NCBI RefSeq assembly: GCF_014297335.1
Contig: NZ_JACOQH010000001.1
Span: forward strand, 479,004-543,003
Origin: Roseburia_D yibonii
Lineage (GTDB): Bacteria; Bacillota; Clostridia; Lachnospirales; Lachnospiraceae
Reading direction: 5' to 3'
Length of the DNA stretch: 64,000 nucleotides
Position numbers and translations under genes: made by a program. The notes under the pieces were generated by a model. It had not been told where the DNA came from, did no database searches, and saw nothing but the letters and a program-made list of their open reading frames with translations. This document shows, piece after piece, positions 43,805 through 53,021 of the stretch (the first letter of the stretch is position 1; every line of letters starts with the position of its first letter).

Positions 43805-44779
43805 TTAATTCACCCACCGGATCTGTTCGCCTGTCACAAGCGGATAGAGGGAAAGACTGCTTCCGTCCAGATCTTCGTGGTGCATGTCTACCGCCGTGAT
43901 CTGATGGTTGTCGTAGGTCGTGTAATAATAGATCCCTCTGTCTGCATTACAGCAGGAGGTGTAAAGCGTGATCTCGTATTTTCCCTCCGCGACTTCACAG
44001 CATCCTCTCTGCTGGTCTACGGAGCCAAGGATATGGAAAAACTGGCTGACGCTCTCTGCCTCACCTTCCCCCGAGATCGCATGCATTTTGGTAAATGCCA
44101 CTTTCGCGAAACGGGATGCGGAAGAAAGATCTCCCGGCAGTCCGAACGCACCCATCCCGCGGCTGTAAGTCTTTAACGGAAGCTTCTCGGAGAAATGATT
44201 TTCCGGCTGTTTTTCCGATAAATTCATATAGTTGTTTAAAAGAAACATCTGGGTTTCAAACGGCGGGTTGTTGGTCAGCACACCGACCGGATTGTCGTAT
44301 ATATGCAGTCCGTCCGCCATACATTCCACGGTGATCGCTTTCTCTTTGTCCGCAATGATCCAGTGCAGCCCGGCACTCGGCAGTTTTTCGTTAAACGGTG
44401 TCCCGACCAGATTCATTTTTCCCAGTAATTCCCGTGCTTCCTTTACCGAAGCGGACTGCGTCAGTATCCAGGGAATAAATTCATACTGCGCCACATTCTC
44501 CCTGTCATCTGAGACTTCCTGATATACGGCATTTCCAACAAAATTAAGCCCTGCCATACCAACGCCTTTTTCATTGATCCCATCATAATAAAGCGGATAA
44601 TCTCCCACCACATGAGCCATTCCTATGATCGCGTAATGACTTTTTTTCTCGCCCATATACCGGAACTGAAACGGATATTTCCGTGGTGTGACCGTCACTT
44701 CATCTCCATATGAAAATTCATAATCCAGTGTTCTTCCAAAATAAAAATCTTTTGTTTTATAAGTTGCTGCTGTACACAT
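43805..44779 (-). CDS. choloylglycine hydrolase family protein (bile salt hydrolase type)
   Basis: Ntn-type amidase of about 324 residues; family members deconjugate bile salts or cut penicillin V. I chose the ATG at 44779 because it makes Cys the second residue (MCTAATY), the nucleophile freed by Met removal; AAAGGA lies 9 bases upstream. The ATG at 44785 would add Met-Cys in front. R16 and D19 ('FGRTLD'), Asn in 'VLTNNPPF' and Arg in 'SSASRFAKV' match the catalytic set. No signal peptide. Bile salt specificity cannot be told from penicillin acylase by eye. Confidence 0.87.
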   Translation of the reverse strand: MCTAATYKTKDFYFGRTLDYEFSYGDEVTVTPRKYPFQFRYMGEKKSHYAIIGMAHVVGDYPLYYDGINEKGVGMAGLNFVGNAVYQEVSDDRENVAQYEFIPWILTQSASVKEARELLGKMNLVGTPFNEKLPSAGLHWIIADKEKAITVECMADGLHIYDNPVGVLTNNPPFETQMFLLNNYMNLSEKQPENHFSEKLPLKTYSRGMGAFGLPGDLSSASRFAKVAFTKMHAISGEGEAESVSQFFHILGSVDQQRGCCEVAEGKYEITLYTSCCNADRGIYYYTTYDNHQITAVDMHHEDLDGSSLSLYPLVTGEQIRWVN

Positions 44780-44842
44780 ACACATCGTTCCTTTCTTCCT
44801 TTTGTTATCCCTATTATAACCGCTTCCCACGCAAATATAAAT

Positions 44843-44880
44843 ACCCCGGAAATACGACTTTGATTTCGTATTCCGGGGTT
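44843..44880. terminator. terminator of the XRE regulator gene
   Basis: Long stem: ACCCCGGAATACGA pairs with TCGTATTTCCGGGGT on the minus strand, then an AT-rich tail. Confidence 0.7.
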
Positions 44881-44906
44881 TATGTTTTTATTCCTCCGAT
44901 GATCTT

Positions 44907-45620
44907 TCAGACATCTGCGCCTTTTAACAGTTCAAGACCCATTTTTGTGATCTGCGTGATCCGATAACGGCACGTCTCGTCCAGATAACTCCAGATTTCA
45001 TTTAAGATGTTGAAATTTTCAATATGCCCGCTTAACAGATACGACGGACTGCAATGGAATTTCCGATACGCGTTCCAGATCAGTTCAATATCGATATCTG
45101 TCTCGCCGCGCTCCAGTTTGCGGTATTTTTTAATACCGATCTCCAGCTTTTCTGACATTTCAATCTGGGAGAGGGCATGAATGCTCCTCAGCTTGTAAAT
45201 AACCGTATCTTCTCTGTCATCCAGTACCTGTCCAAGCTGTCTTAATTCTTTTTTATAATATTCCAGTTTTTCTTCCGGCACCTCGTCCGCCGCCTGATCA
45301 AGGCCCGCCTGTAACAGCCATACAATAAGCCGCATCAGCTGTTCGCGTTCCTCCCAGGAAGTCACACCGTTTTGCTCGATCAAAATTTCTATTGCGCCCG
45401 CTCTGCGATGTTCACCCGTAATGACATAATCAATATCCATGCCCTGTCTGGCAAACTCTTTGAGCGTTTCTGCCTGATAACGGTTGCGTCCGGATTCCAG
45501 CCGGCACACCTGCGCCTGACTCAGATTCATGTCCTTACTGATATCGACCTGTGTTTTGCCCATCTGCTTGCGGAACTGGACGATCCGGTCTAACACCTGT
45601 TGGTATTCGTTTTCTCTCAT
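44907..45620 (-). CDS. XRE family regulator with two helix-turn-helix regions
   Basis: 237 residues from the ATG at 45620, which has GGAG about 10 bases upstream. The first helix-turn-helix (about 8-60, 'MGKTQVDISKDMNLSQAQVCRLESGRNR') and a second near 140-195 ('HALSQIEMSEKLEIGIKKYRKLERGE') both have HTH_3 form, an uncommon double arrangement. It lies upstream of the choloylglycine hydrolase gene on the same strand, but a strong terminator separates them. Target unknown. Confidence 0.8.
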   Translation of the reverse strand: MRENEYQQVLDRIVQFRKQMGKTQVDISKDMNLSQAQVCRLESGRNRYQAETLKEFARQGMDIDYVITGEHRRAGAIEILIEQNGVTSWEEREQLMRLIVWLLQAGLDQAADEVPEEKLEYYKKELRQLGQVLDDREDTVIYKLRSIHALSQIEMSEKLEIGIKKYRKLERGETDIDIELIWNAYRKFHCSPSYLLSGHIENFNILNEIWSYLDETCRYRITQITKMGLELLKGADV

Positions 45621-45723
45621 CGTGTACAATCTCCAAATATATATGGATATTGTACGCAATCTTCGCGCACCTATTCGTATACCGTTCGCGTATTTTGTTT
45701 CCTGTTTTTTCCTCCTTGCAAAG

Positions 45724-45761
45724 AAAGACGAAAGACCGGTCTTTTTTCGTCTTTCGTCTTT
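45724..45761. terminator. terminator of the dipeptidase gene
   Basis: Perfect 13-bp stem, AAAGACGAAAGAC with GTCTTTCGTCTTT, and T-rich flanks. Confidence 0.8.
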
Positions 45762-45785
45762 TTCTTCTATATAATATAAAGTTTT

Positions 45786-47270
45786 CTAGGCATCCGATCT
45801 GGAATAGGAATTTTTCATCTGACTGCTCAGTTCAAAAAGTACCTTATCCAGCGTATCTCCTGCCGCCTCTTTTAACATATCCGCGATCTTTTCGTTTGCC
45901 TCGGTTTTTAACTGCATCCGTTTTGCGGCATCCGTTTCTTTTTCAAGCAGTGCGTCATACCGGTTGATCAGTTCATGCCCCTTGGACATCACATGTTCCT
46001 CATAACGCTCCACATGGAACACGGACTTCTGATAAGATGCGTCTGCCATCGCAGCGATCAGCCGGCTCGCCCAGTAGAAATTGCCGGTGGACACTTCTCC
46101 TGTCGTATTGGAAAGGTATTCCGGTGTTTCGTCCACATCCGCGTAAAACGGCACCAGCACATTAAACGCGTTGGACGCAAATGCCAGCCACTCGATCGTA
46201 TGGCAGTCACGTTCTTTATCCGGACGCATCTGGATCACCGCGAGGAAATCATTGCGGTTGATCCCGATCGAACGGTAAGCCCCACGCATGGATTTATCAC
46301 CATACGCCGCATACGGATCATACGGTGTGCCCTGATAATGTGAGGAAAGCATATATTTTACATCCTCCACCGTCACTTTCCGCTCCGGCACCATGCACCA
46401 CGGCAGATCATCCGAGCGCGGGGTATACTCTGCATTCGGGCCATCCCATACCCTGGTATGCGGATTTAAGTAACGCAGCATAAACCACGCGCGCGGCGTA
46501 TTGTATACATGATCGGCATCATCATGGCTTCCGAAAGTATCTCTCGGATTCAGTTTTCCATCCAGTGACAGATCCAGATGGTTGCTTTCGATAAATTCAC
46601 GCAGGTCAGCGGAACACATATGTGCCTGCTGTCCGTTTAACGCATCCTCAAGATCAAATGCGTCAATGCCAAGCTGGTTCGGCATCACAACATACACGTC
46701 ATCCGGCACTTTTTTCGCGATCCAGTGATGTCCACCGATCGTTTCAAGCCACCAGATCTCATCCTGATCCTGGAACGCGATCCCGTTCATCTCATAGGTA
46801 CCATATTTTTCGAGCAGGCTTCCCAGGCGCCTGACACCCTCTCTTGCGCTGTGGATATACGGAAGCACGATCGAGACGATATCCTCTTCTCCGATCCCGC
46901 CCGGGATCTCTTCCTTTCCATCCTCTGCCGGCTGATAAACCACAAGCGGGTCTGCTCCCAGCACACGCGGGTTTGAAGTGATCGTTTCGGTCGCTGTCAT
47001 CGCGACGTGCGCCTCATTCACACCGCTCGCCGCCCAGATGCCCTCTCCCTTCACCGCATTCGGCACCGCAGTATAGCGCATCGGATCATCCGGAAGTTCG
47101 ATCTCCACATGAGAGATCTCGGATTTATAACTGCGCGGCTGCTCCTCTTTTTGTACCACCACAAATTTTTTCGGCGTGAAATGTCCCGAACCGGAATCAT
47201 CATTTCGCGCGATCATCGTAGAACCGTCATAAGACGCTTTTTTCCCAACCAGAATTGTCGTACAAGCCAT
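45786..47270 (-). CDS. C69 family dipeptidase
   Basis: 494-residue Ntn hydrolase of the PepD type that cuts a broad range of dipeptides. The N-terminus MACTTILVGKKAS gives the catalytic Cys at position 3, followed by 'GSTMIARNDDSG'. No signal peptide, so cytoplasmic. It is monocistronic. Confidence 0.9.
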   Translation of the reverse strand: MACTTILVGKKASYDGSTMIARNDDSGSGHFTPKKFVVVQKEEQPRSYKSEISHVEIELPDDPMRYTAVPNAVKGEGIWAASGVNEAHVAMTATETITSNPRVLGADPLVVYQPAEDGKEEIPGGIGEEDIVSIVLPYIHSAREGVRRLGSLLEKYGTYEMNGIAFQDQDEIWWLETIGGHHWIAKKVPDDVYVVMPNQLGIDAFDLEDALNGQQAHMCSADLREFIESNHLDLSLDGKLNPRDTFGSHDDADHVYNTPRAWFMLRYLNPHTRVWDGPNAEYTPRSDDLPWCMVPERKVTVEDVKYMLSSHYQGTPYDPYAAYGDKSMRGAYRSIGINRNDFLAVIQMRPDKERDCHTIEWLAFASNAFNVLVPFYADVDETPEYLSNTTGEVSTGNFYWASRLIAAMADASYQKSVFHVERYEEHVMSKGHELINRYDALLEKETDAAKRMQLKTEANEKIADMLKEAAGDTLDKVLFELSSQMKNSYSRSDA

Positions 47271-47368
47271 ATCTATGTTCTCCTTTATTACTTCTTTTTA
47301 GTATATGATTCATAAGTCATGGCAATCATACCACTTTTCGACCGGGTTCTACAAGGGGCTAATCGTCT

Positions 47369-48322
47369 CTATTTTTCATTACCGCCCATTTGAAAATACG
47401 CCCAGATTTTTTCTTCCACCAGATCTTCCCCGATCACGATCAAAATCTCCTGTCCGTTCTCAATCGGGCAAAGCGTGATCTCTTTTGATGTCGCATTCAA
47501 TTCAAGCCAGGTTCCGTCCTCTTTCGGCAAAAAACCTTTCACGCGGAAAACATGTCCTGCCAACGCATCCTGCATCAGCTTTTCCACCGCGTTTTTCAGC
47601 TCTTCCTCACTCATATGCACATCCATAAAGTAGAGCGATTCAAATGCCTGTTTCTTTGTCAGATCCGGCTTTTGATAGACTGCGCTGACATAACCGGCAG
47701 ACGCGATCTTCTTAAAATCCGCTTCCGCAAGTTCATTTCCGCCAAGCCGTAACACCTCATTCTCTTCAAACCTGCGCTTGCAGCCGATCTTGGCAAGTGC
47801 CCGGTTCAGATGGGCGATCGTATGCTCCTGTTCTTCCACGGATGCCGCATCGCACTTACTTAAGATCACACATCCCGCATTTGCCGCCTGGGAAGCCAGC
47901 AGATATTCTGCCTCTGCCGACAACTTTTCCTCCAGATGCGCATCCACAAGGGCAATGACATTTCCGATCTCATACCACTGGTCGAGCGGCTCGTCGTGCA
48001 GCACGTCAAAAAATTCATCCATATCATAGATCCCGGACGGCTCCACCAGCACACGGTCATAGCCGCACATCCCCATTGCGATCAGCTTTGTCCGGAATCT
48101 GCGCCGGTGCGTCTCCTTATCACAGCCGCCGGAGATCATCTCAAGCTCACACTGGTCTCCCATCAGTTCCTGCAGCAGCATCATGTCCACATTGACTGCT
48201 CCGAAATCATTTTCCAGGATTCCCAGATTGCAGCCCTGCTCCATCAGACGTGCCGCATATTTCTTTAAAAAAGTTGTTTTCCCGGATCCCAAAAATCCGG
48301 TGATCAGATCGATCTTTACCAT
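47369..48322 (-). CDS. CobW/COG0523-type GTPase
   Basis: 317 residues. Walker A 'GFLGSGKTTFL' at residues 9-19, 'ENDFGAVNVD' switch region and 'LSKCDA' base-recognition motif. The usual CxCC metal motif of COG0523 proteins is reduced to 'ISGGCDKETH', with a single Cys. Family members serve as metal chaperones or nitrile hydratase activators; a modified metal site makes the metal uncertain. It follows the YjbR-MGMT gene by 26 bases, so co-transcription is likely. Confidence 0.85.
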   Translation of the reverse strand: MVKIDLITGFLGSGKTTFLKKYAARLMEQGCNLGILENDFGAVNVDMMLLQELMGDQCELEMISGGCDKETHRRRFRTKLIAMGMCGYDRVLVEPSGIYDMDEFFDVLHDEPLDQWYEIGNVIALVDAHLEEKLSAEAEYLLASQAANAGCVILSKCDAASVEEQEHTIAHLNRALAKIGCKRRFEENEVLRLGGNELAEADFKKIASAGYVSAVYQKPDLTKKQAFESLYFMDVHMSEEELKNAVEKLMQDALAGHVFRVKGFLPKEDGTWLELNATSKEITLCPIENGQEILIVIGEDLVEEKIWAYFQMGGNEK

Positions 48323-48348
48323 CGTCCATTCTCCCTTCCCTTTTATCC

Positions 48349-49020
48349 TTATTCCAGGATCACACCATCCCGGATGCGGATTCCAAACTGTTTTAAATCC
48401 ACCCTGTCATCAACCACCACGATCCCATCCGCGCGGAGCAGATCTGCCTGCCTTCCGGCTCCGCCAAACGCAAACGCGCCGGCAAGCTCTCCCTTCGCGT
48501 TCACCACACGGTAACACGGGATCTCCGCAGGATCTGGATTTTTGTGAAGCGCGTTTCCAACCGCCCGCGCCATCTTCTTATCTCCGGCAAGTTCCGCCAC
48601 CTGCCCATAGGTTGCGACCTTTCCCCGCGGGATCTTTTTTGCCGCTTCATAGATCCGCTTCGTCGGACTGTCCGTGACCAGATCATAACTCTCCGCGATC
48701 ATCCGTTTTATGTCAACCGCAGGGATTGAACCGTCCAGTATGATCGTATTCCAGTGCTCCTTGTTCTGATGCCAGCCCGGGATCACCGCCGGATAAGCAC
48801 TGCGCCAGAAATCCCGCCACTGCGGATCCACCTTCACATTGAGATTGATGTATCCCTCTCTCTCGTATGTCCACAAAAAAGCCTTTTTGCTCCCCGCCAC
48901 ACGAACCAGCTGCCAGTTGGTATCACGAAATGGCGTCTCTTTATAAGTTCCCGGAAAAGACAATCCATAGGCAAGCGCTTCCTCGCGCGTTGTGATGCTT
49001 TCCTGTTTCTGCTTTTTCAT
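48349..49020 (-). CDS. YjbR/MmcQ - methylguanine methyltransferase-like fusion
   Basis: 223 residues in two parts. Residues 1-115 are a YjbR/MmcQ-type domain ('NLNVKVDPQWRDFWRSAYPAVIPGWHQNKEHW'). Residues 118-205 are the DNA-binding part of an O6-alkylguanine transferase: 'IPRGKVATYGQVAELAG' and the active-site loop IPCYRVV with the acceptor Cys at 169. The usual PCHR is PCYR here, so the His that activates Cys is changed to Tyr. It could be a transferase with altered activity or an alkyltransferase-like lesion-binding protein. Confidence 0.85.
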   Translation of the reverse strand: MKKQKQESITTREEALAYGLSFPGTYKETPFRDTNWQLVRVAGSKKAFLWTYEREGYINLNVKVDPQWRDFWRSAYPAVIPGWHQNKEHWNTIILDGSIPAVDIKRMIAESYDLVTDSPTKRIYEAAKKIPRGKVATYGQVAELAGDKKMARAVGNALHKNPDPAEIPCYRVVNAKGELAGAFAFGGAGRQADLLRADGIVVVDDRVDLKQFGIRIRDGVILE

Positions 49021-49033
49021 TTCTTCTCACCTG

Positions 49034-49894
49034 CTATTCTTCCGTATCCGGCATTTCAAAATGCTGATAATCTTTCCTGGTCTCCCAGTCCCCGCCCCAC
49101 ACAAATCCATGTTCCGTGAAAAGTTTGTAACACAGATCCCCGTGGTCGATCTTATAGGGAAAATCCAGCGTCCGGTCAACATAAGGCAGCGCTGTCTCAG
49201 GTTCCACAACAGTCTGTCCGTCCACTTCCTTTACATATGGATTGTAAAGCGTATTGATGTCAACCGCAAGTCCTTCTCCATGTTTTGACACTTTTGTTGT
49301 GTGGGAAATAAAACGGAAATTAAACGCAGACGTATTATTATCACGCATCGAAGCCTCGTCATCCGCATCATAAGCATCCACAAGCCGCACTTTTTCGATC
49401 GGGTAATCCGCTTCATACAGCTCCCTAAAGATTTCTAACACATCCTCCGCGATCTTTTGGTTTACGACCAGCTCCCCCTCTTTCGTATTTCCATCCAGAT
49501 CTTTGTGCAGGATATGCACATAGCGCAATTCCTCCCGCGGCACCATGCAGTCATCCCTGTATGATTTTCCCTGCATCTCCGAAAAAAGTTCGTCTGAGAT
49601 CTCGGTGATGTAAAATTCCTCTGCCGGATTTTGGTCCGCAAACGCCGGTTCCATCTCCGATCCGGGTTCCGGTTGTTCCGCTGTCTCTTTACTGTCCGGC
49701 GACTTTATCTCCTCCGTCTGCACTTCCTCTGTTTGCGCTTTCTCCGTCTGCGCTTCCTCCGTTTCCGTCTTCTCCGGCACCGTTTCTTCGTTTCCGGCAT
49801 CCTGCCTCTTTCCGTACCGCCAGACAACGGCAAGCACGGTTACTGACAGCGCCAAAACCGCAAAAGCTCCAAATAATCCCCTCTTTTTTCTCAT
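49034..49894 (-). CDS. M15 family D-Ala-D-Ala carboxypeptidase-like protein
   Basis: 286 residues from the ATG at 49894; AGGAGG-like GGAGG lies just upstream and the ATGA overlaps the stop of the preceding gene. N-terminal membrane anchor (about 6-26), then a Thr/Glu-rich linker with imperfect repeats of TEEAQ (about 40-60), then an M15 peptidase domain with zinc ligands in 'SKHGEGLAVDIN' and the final 'DYQHFEM'. Predicted extracellular peptidoglycan peptidase. Confidence 0.85.
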   Translation of the reverse strand: MRKKRGLFGAFAVLALSVTVLAVVWRYGKRQDAGNEETVPEKTETEEAQTEKAQTEEVQTEEIKSPDSKETAEQPEPGSEMEPAFADQNPAEEFYITEISDELFSEMQGKSYRDDCMVPREELRYVHILHKDLDGNTKEGELVVNQKIAEDVLEIFRELYEADYPIEKVRLVDAYDADDEASMRDNNTSAFNFRFISHTTKVSKHGEGLAVDINTLYNPYVKEVDGQTVVEPETALPYVDRTLDFPYKIDHGDLCYKLFTEHGFVWGGDWETRKDYQHFEMPDTEE

Positions 49895-50913
49895 TGAATT
49901 TCCTCCAGACGGCTCTTTAAAAAGCCATAAGTTTCCTCGTCCCGAAAACATTTTAACAGATTTTTGCGCAGTTCTTCGAAAAACTTTTCGCCCGGCTTTT
50001 TGAATTCCATATGCCGGTAGAGCGGCGACTCGTAAAAACTGTTGATCAGACTCACACCGGCGAGCATCTCTTTCATGAGCGCGATCACCTGGTCTTCCTT
50101 TTTTTCGATCGTTGCAAGCTCCAGCCGACTGGCCGCCTCATAATACTTTCCCATTTCAAAGCATTTTACCAGCTCTACCTGTTTATCCACCAGCAGATGC
50201 GCCATTTTAAGATCCTCCAGCTTTAACGCCAGCAGATACATTCCATGAAATATTCCGTTCACTCTCTGATACTCGGAAAACAAAAGGTGCTCATACGTTT
50301 TATATGCTTCTTCGATCTGACCTGTTTCGCTGTAGAGCTGCGCCTCTTTTTCTTTTCGCGCCGGATCCTGCTCTGAAAAATAATTCAGATATTCCCCGGC
50401 TTTTTCGTACTCCCTTTTTTTCATATAAAAGTGAAACAACGAATCCGCAGCACCCTTTCGAATCTTCTCATCTTTACTTTGCAATGCCCGGACGTAGCAG
50501 GAATTGATGTACGCATCATAGGTTTCCGGATCCGGGATTTCCTGTATCGTGCGCTCTGCATCTAACAGAACCGCCATCTGCAAGATCAGCGACTCGCAGT
50601 TCGGGTACTCTTCGAGTTTTTCTTTCGCCCATGCAAATGCATCCTGATACGGCATTTCCTCCAACATCGTCGTTGCTCTTTTTAGGATCTCTCCGATTTT
50701 CTCTGTCGTCAGTTCCTGCTGATACGATAACAGCTCATCCGTTGAAATTCCAAGAAGTCTTGCGATCGGCATAAGTAACGTGATATCCGGCAGCGAATTC
50801 CCATGTTCCCATTTATTGACCGCCGGCGCCGTGATGCCAAGTCTCCTCGCCATCTCTTCCTGTGTCATATTTTTGCTTTTCCGGTATTTCCGGATAACCT
50901 CTCCCACCTGCAT
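49891..50913 (-). CDS. XRE family regulator with TPR-like C-terminus
   Basis: 340 residues. N-terminal helix-turn-helix (about 7-60, 'NMTQEEMARRLGITAPAVNKWEHGNSLPD'), then helical repeats to the end, resembling sensor domains of peptide- or stress-responsive XRE proteins. It is translationally coupled to the M15 peptidase gene (ATGA overlap), so it probably controls wall modification in response to an internal signal. Signal unknown. Confidence 0.82.
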   Translation of the reverse strand: MQVGEVIRKYRKSKNMTQEEMARRLGITAPAVNKWEHGNSLPDITLLMPIARLLGISTDELLSYQQELTTEKIGEILKRATTMLEEMPYQDAFAWAKEKLEEYPNCESLILQMAVLLDAERTIQEIPDPETYDAYINSCYVRALQSKDEKIRKGAADSLFHFYMKKREYEKAGEYLNYFSEQDPARKEKEAQLYSETGQIEEAYKTYEHLLFSEYQRVNGIFHGMYLLALKLEDLKMAHLLVDKQVELVKCFEMGKYYEAASRLELATIEKKEDQVIALMKEMLAGVSLINSFYESPLYRHMEFKKPGEKFFEELRKNLLKCFRDEETYGFLKSRLEEIQ

Positions 50914-51025
50914 ACATCTGCCTCCCTCACAGCCCTGTTGTTTTCTATGGATTTATCTTATCAGATATGTATGCGTTTCACCAGTGAGCAGATATGAAAT
51001 AAAGGTTAAAGAAATTAACCACGGC

Positions 51026-51532
51026 TCATTTTGGGTTGTTACGAATCAGAAGCATCTGTTTTGCATCCTTCTGAAATTCATACCCCGTTTCCTTCAGTTC
51101 TACACTGTAGTTCTTTTTGAACTCATCGATCACACGCGAGATCATATCCGTCTGGCGGGCATCTAGGTTCACCACGTTTTGCAGTGCAAGCAGCACTGCC
51201 TGAATTGTCTGTTGGCTTGTACCTTCAGAAACTTCCACTGTTGCGCCATTAAGATGGATGATGACAGCAGCTTGTGTGTCCGGGATTGGTGTCTGTACTT
51301 CCAGTTTTCTGAATGCCACCGGTTTTTCATCCGGTAAAGGCATGAGAGATGCTGGTAATTTATCGATTTCCATTTCCCAGAGTTTTTTGAGATTCCTGTA
51401 ATAAGTCTGCTCGGCAATACCGTGAGTTTTACACCATGAGGTAACGGTCATTCCGCTTGCCCTGCATTCAGTGATGATAGTTTTCCATTGTTCGAGTTTC
51501 AGTCTTTTACGAACTTTAGTAACCTGATCCAT
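51026..51532 (-). pseudogene. IS66-type accessory gene (tnpA) remnant with an unrelated tail
   Basis: 168 residues. The first about 125 match the helix-turn-helix accessory protein of IS66 elements ('QWKTIITECRASGMTVTSWCKTHGI', later 'IIHLNGATVEVSEG'). AGGAGG lies 9 bases before the ATG at 51532. The expected tnpB and tnpC do not follow; instead the frame continues for about 45 residues ('DARQTDMISRVIDEFKK') that do not look like IS66. The element is therefore truncated, probably by recombination. It marks the left edge of the AT-rich island. Confidence 0.65.
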
Positions 51533-51633
51533 GATGACTAACCTCCTAACATTACTACGCATTACTATAACTAACGTTACTATATGTGATGATTATCTCA
51601 TGAATTGCATCTATACCGAAAGGCACTGTTTTA

Positions 51634-51645
51634 TTAAGCGCTTAC
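51634..51645 (-). repeat. possible IS66 terminal repeat
   Basis: GTAAGCGCTTAA reading into the tnpA remnant. IS66 elements begin with GTAAGCG-like ends. The opposite end is not found. Confidence 0.4.
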
Positions 51646-51730
51646 GATAAGAAACAAAATTGGACTTTGTTTTGGAGTTATTTCGCTTCTGAATTTTTTG
51701 AAAAAATTAGAAGAATTTTAGAAGCGATAA

Positions 51731-51777
51731 CCAAAAAAAGGCCTGAAACCGTGTTTTTTCACACGGTCTCAGACCTT
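51731..51777 (-). terminator. intrinsic terminator at the end of the DUF6933 transcript
   Basis: Arms ACCGTGT/ACACGGT extended by CTGA/TCAG and AAGG/CCTT pairs, followed by seven Ts on the minus strand. Confidence 0.75.
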
Positions 51778-52100
51778 GAAATTACTGAATTTTTGGAGCT
51801 AACCTCTAAGCCACTCTAAGCCTACTCAAACTCGCAGAGTCTGATTTGATTCAGGTTATTCTAATGTGGTTATCTATACTATTTTGTATTGATAATTCGT
51901 GCCTTTTCCACACATTATTTTTCGTTTCACATATTTTTAGTACCAATCCAGTACCATTGCATTTTTTCATTATTGTGTGTAGTTCCGGTGGCTTGCAGGT
52001 TGGTTTACTATTCACAGAATAATTTTCTGCTGGTTTGCTTGTCCACCTATGGAAATTATAATCTCCAAGCGATATTTCTGCAAGAAAAAGTTTTGTGGTA
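51778..52100. other. gene-free AT-rich stretch
   Basis: Between the terminator and the DUF6933 gene. Only short chance frames are seen. Short CTAAGCC/CTCTAAGCC-like repeats occur near 51806-51824. Possibly the scar of an old insertion. Confidence 0.4.
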
Positions 52101-52685
52101 CTAATCGTTAGTACCACGATTGTTTTCTATGTACTGAGCAAAATCAATTACCTTTGCTGGCTTTCTCTTAGCAGCAATCCCTAATCGTTCCATGTCTAAT
52201 TTAAAAAGTTCACTCGGATATCCATACGCATCAAATCCCTCTGGCTGACAAATATCTCTGTTCAGATACTCACTAAGTTCCCATTGATACTTTGCTTCTT
52301 TCTCCAGCTTCTTACCAAAATACTGTGCATCCATTACCATTCTGTTAATGCCACCAACCGATTTCCTACCATGGGTTTTTGTTACAGTTGTATCACCTGA
52401 CATTTTAAAATACTGCCCTATCTGATCCTCGGAATATCCCATTCCCTGCATCACGCCATGAATCACACGGCTGATATACATTGCATAGTAATTCCAGTTT
52501 CTTGGTTCAATATCTGTCATTGCTATTGTATAACGATTACTGGCATTTACAATAAACAAGACATTTCTTCCTTTTATTTTCGTCAAATGTGTGTCCCAGC
52601 AGAACACAAGTGAAGCACCTTTGCTTTCTTCAATATTTGTTGTTTTTAATCGATCTTGAACTGCTTTTGTAGCACCAATCTCCAT
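52101..52685 (-). CDS. DUF6933 family protein
   Basis: 194 residues from the ATG at 52685, which has AGGTG 6 bases upstream; the frame opening at 52694 uses GTG and overlaps the previous gene. The text 'LVFCWDTHLTKIKGRNVLFIVNASNRYTIAM' and later 'SVGGINRMVMDAQYFG' fits the DUF6933 type as I remember it; function unknown. No membrane helix or signal peptide. It follows a small helical protein by 5 bases, so they form a pair. Confidence 0.7.
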   Translation of the reverse strand: MEIGATKAVQDRLKTTNIEESKGASLVFCWDTHLTKIKGRNVLFIVNASNRYTIAMTDIEPRNWNYYAMYISRVIHGVMQGMGYSEDQIGQYFKMSGDTTVTKTHGRKSVGGINRMVMDAQYFGKKLEKEAKYQWELSEYLNRDICQPEGFDAYGYPSELFKLDMERLGIAAKRKPAKVIDFAQYIENNRGTND

Positions 52686-52690
52686 GTGTA

Positions 52691-52948
52691 TCACCTGCTC
52701 ATCTCAAGTATTCTTTTCACTTCCATCTGTAATTCATCACTGAAGTCTGATAAATCATCATATGCAATTACTTTCAATCTTATAAGACGAACAATATCCC
52801 ATATTACTTCTAATTTACTCATCTCCATGATAACTCCCGGATGACGCTTATCTTCCTTTATCCGCATTTCCAGTTCCCAGAATTTATCTGATGCAGGCTT
52901 TGTATCATCATTCAGAAAATTTGCATACTCTTTAACAAGACCTTCCAT
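52691..52948 (-). CDS. small helical protein, paralog of 61960-62325
   Basis: 85 residues. 'DKFWELEMRIKEDKRHPGV' and 'DDLSDFSDELQMEV' closely match 'EKFWTLEKRIKKDKKDCGV' and 'EDLEDFSDDLKEII' in the gene at 61960. Similarity continues upstream of the ATG ('SGWQENYM' against 'AGWQEAYM'), but the frame is closed by a TAG 14 codons before the ATG, so this copy has lost its N-terminus or restarts at the ATG, where AGGA lies 7 bases upstream. Pairs with DUF6933. Function unknown. Confidence 0.65.
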   Translation of the reverse strand: MEGLVKEYANFLNDDTKPASDKFWELEMRIKEDKRHPGVIMEMSKLEVIWDIVRLIRLKVIAYDDLSDFSDELQMEVKRILEMSR

Positions 52949-53021
52949 ATAATTTTCCTGCCAGCCTGATAATCTTTCTCGATCTTTCTAAGAACTTTCA
53001 GCCCTCAATTTTATAGTTTAT

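Noticed and set aside
51778..52100. CRISPR array or tRNA-associated attachment site in the AT-rich gap
   Set aside because: No regularly spaced repeats and no tRNA-like fold; only short irregular CTAAGCC-like repeats.
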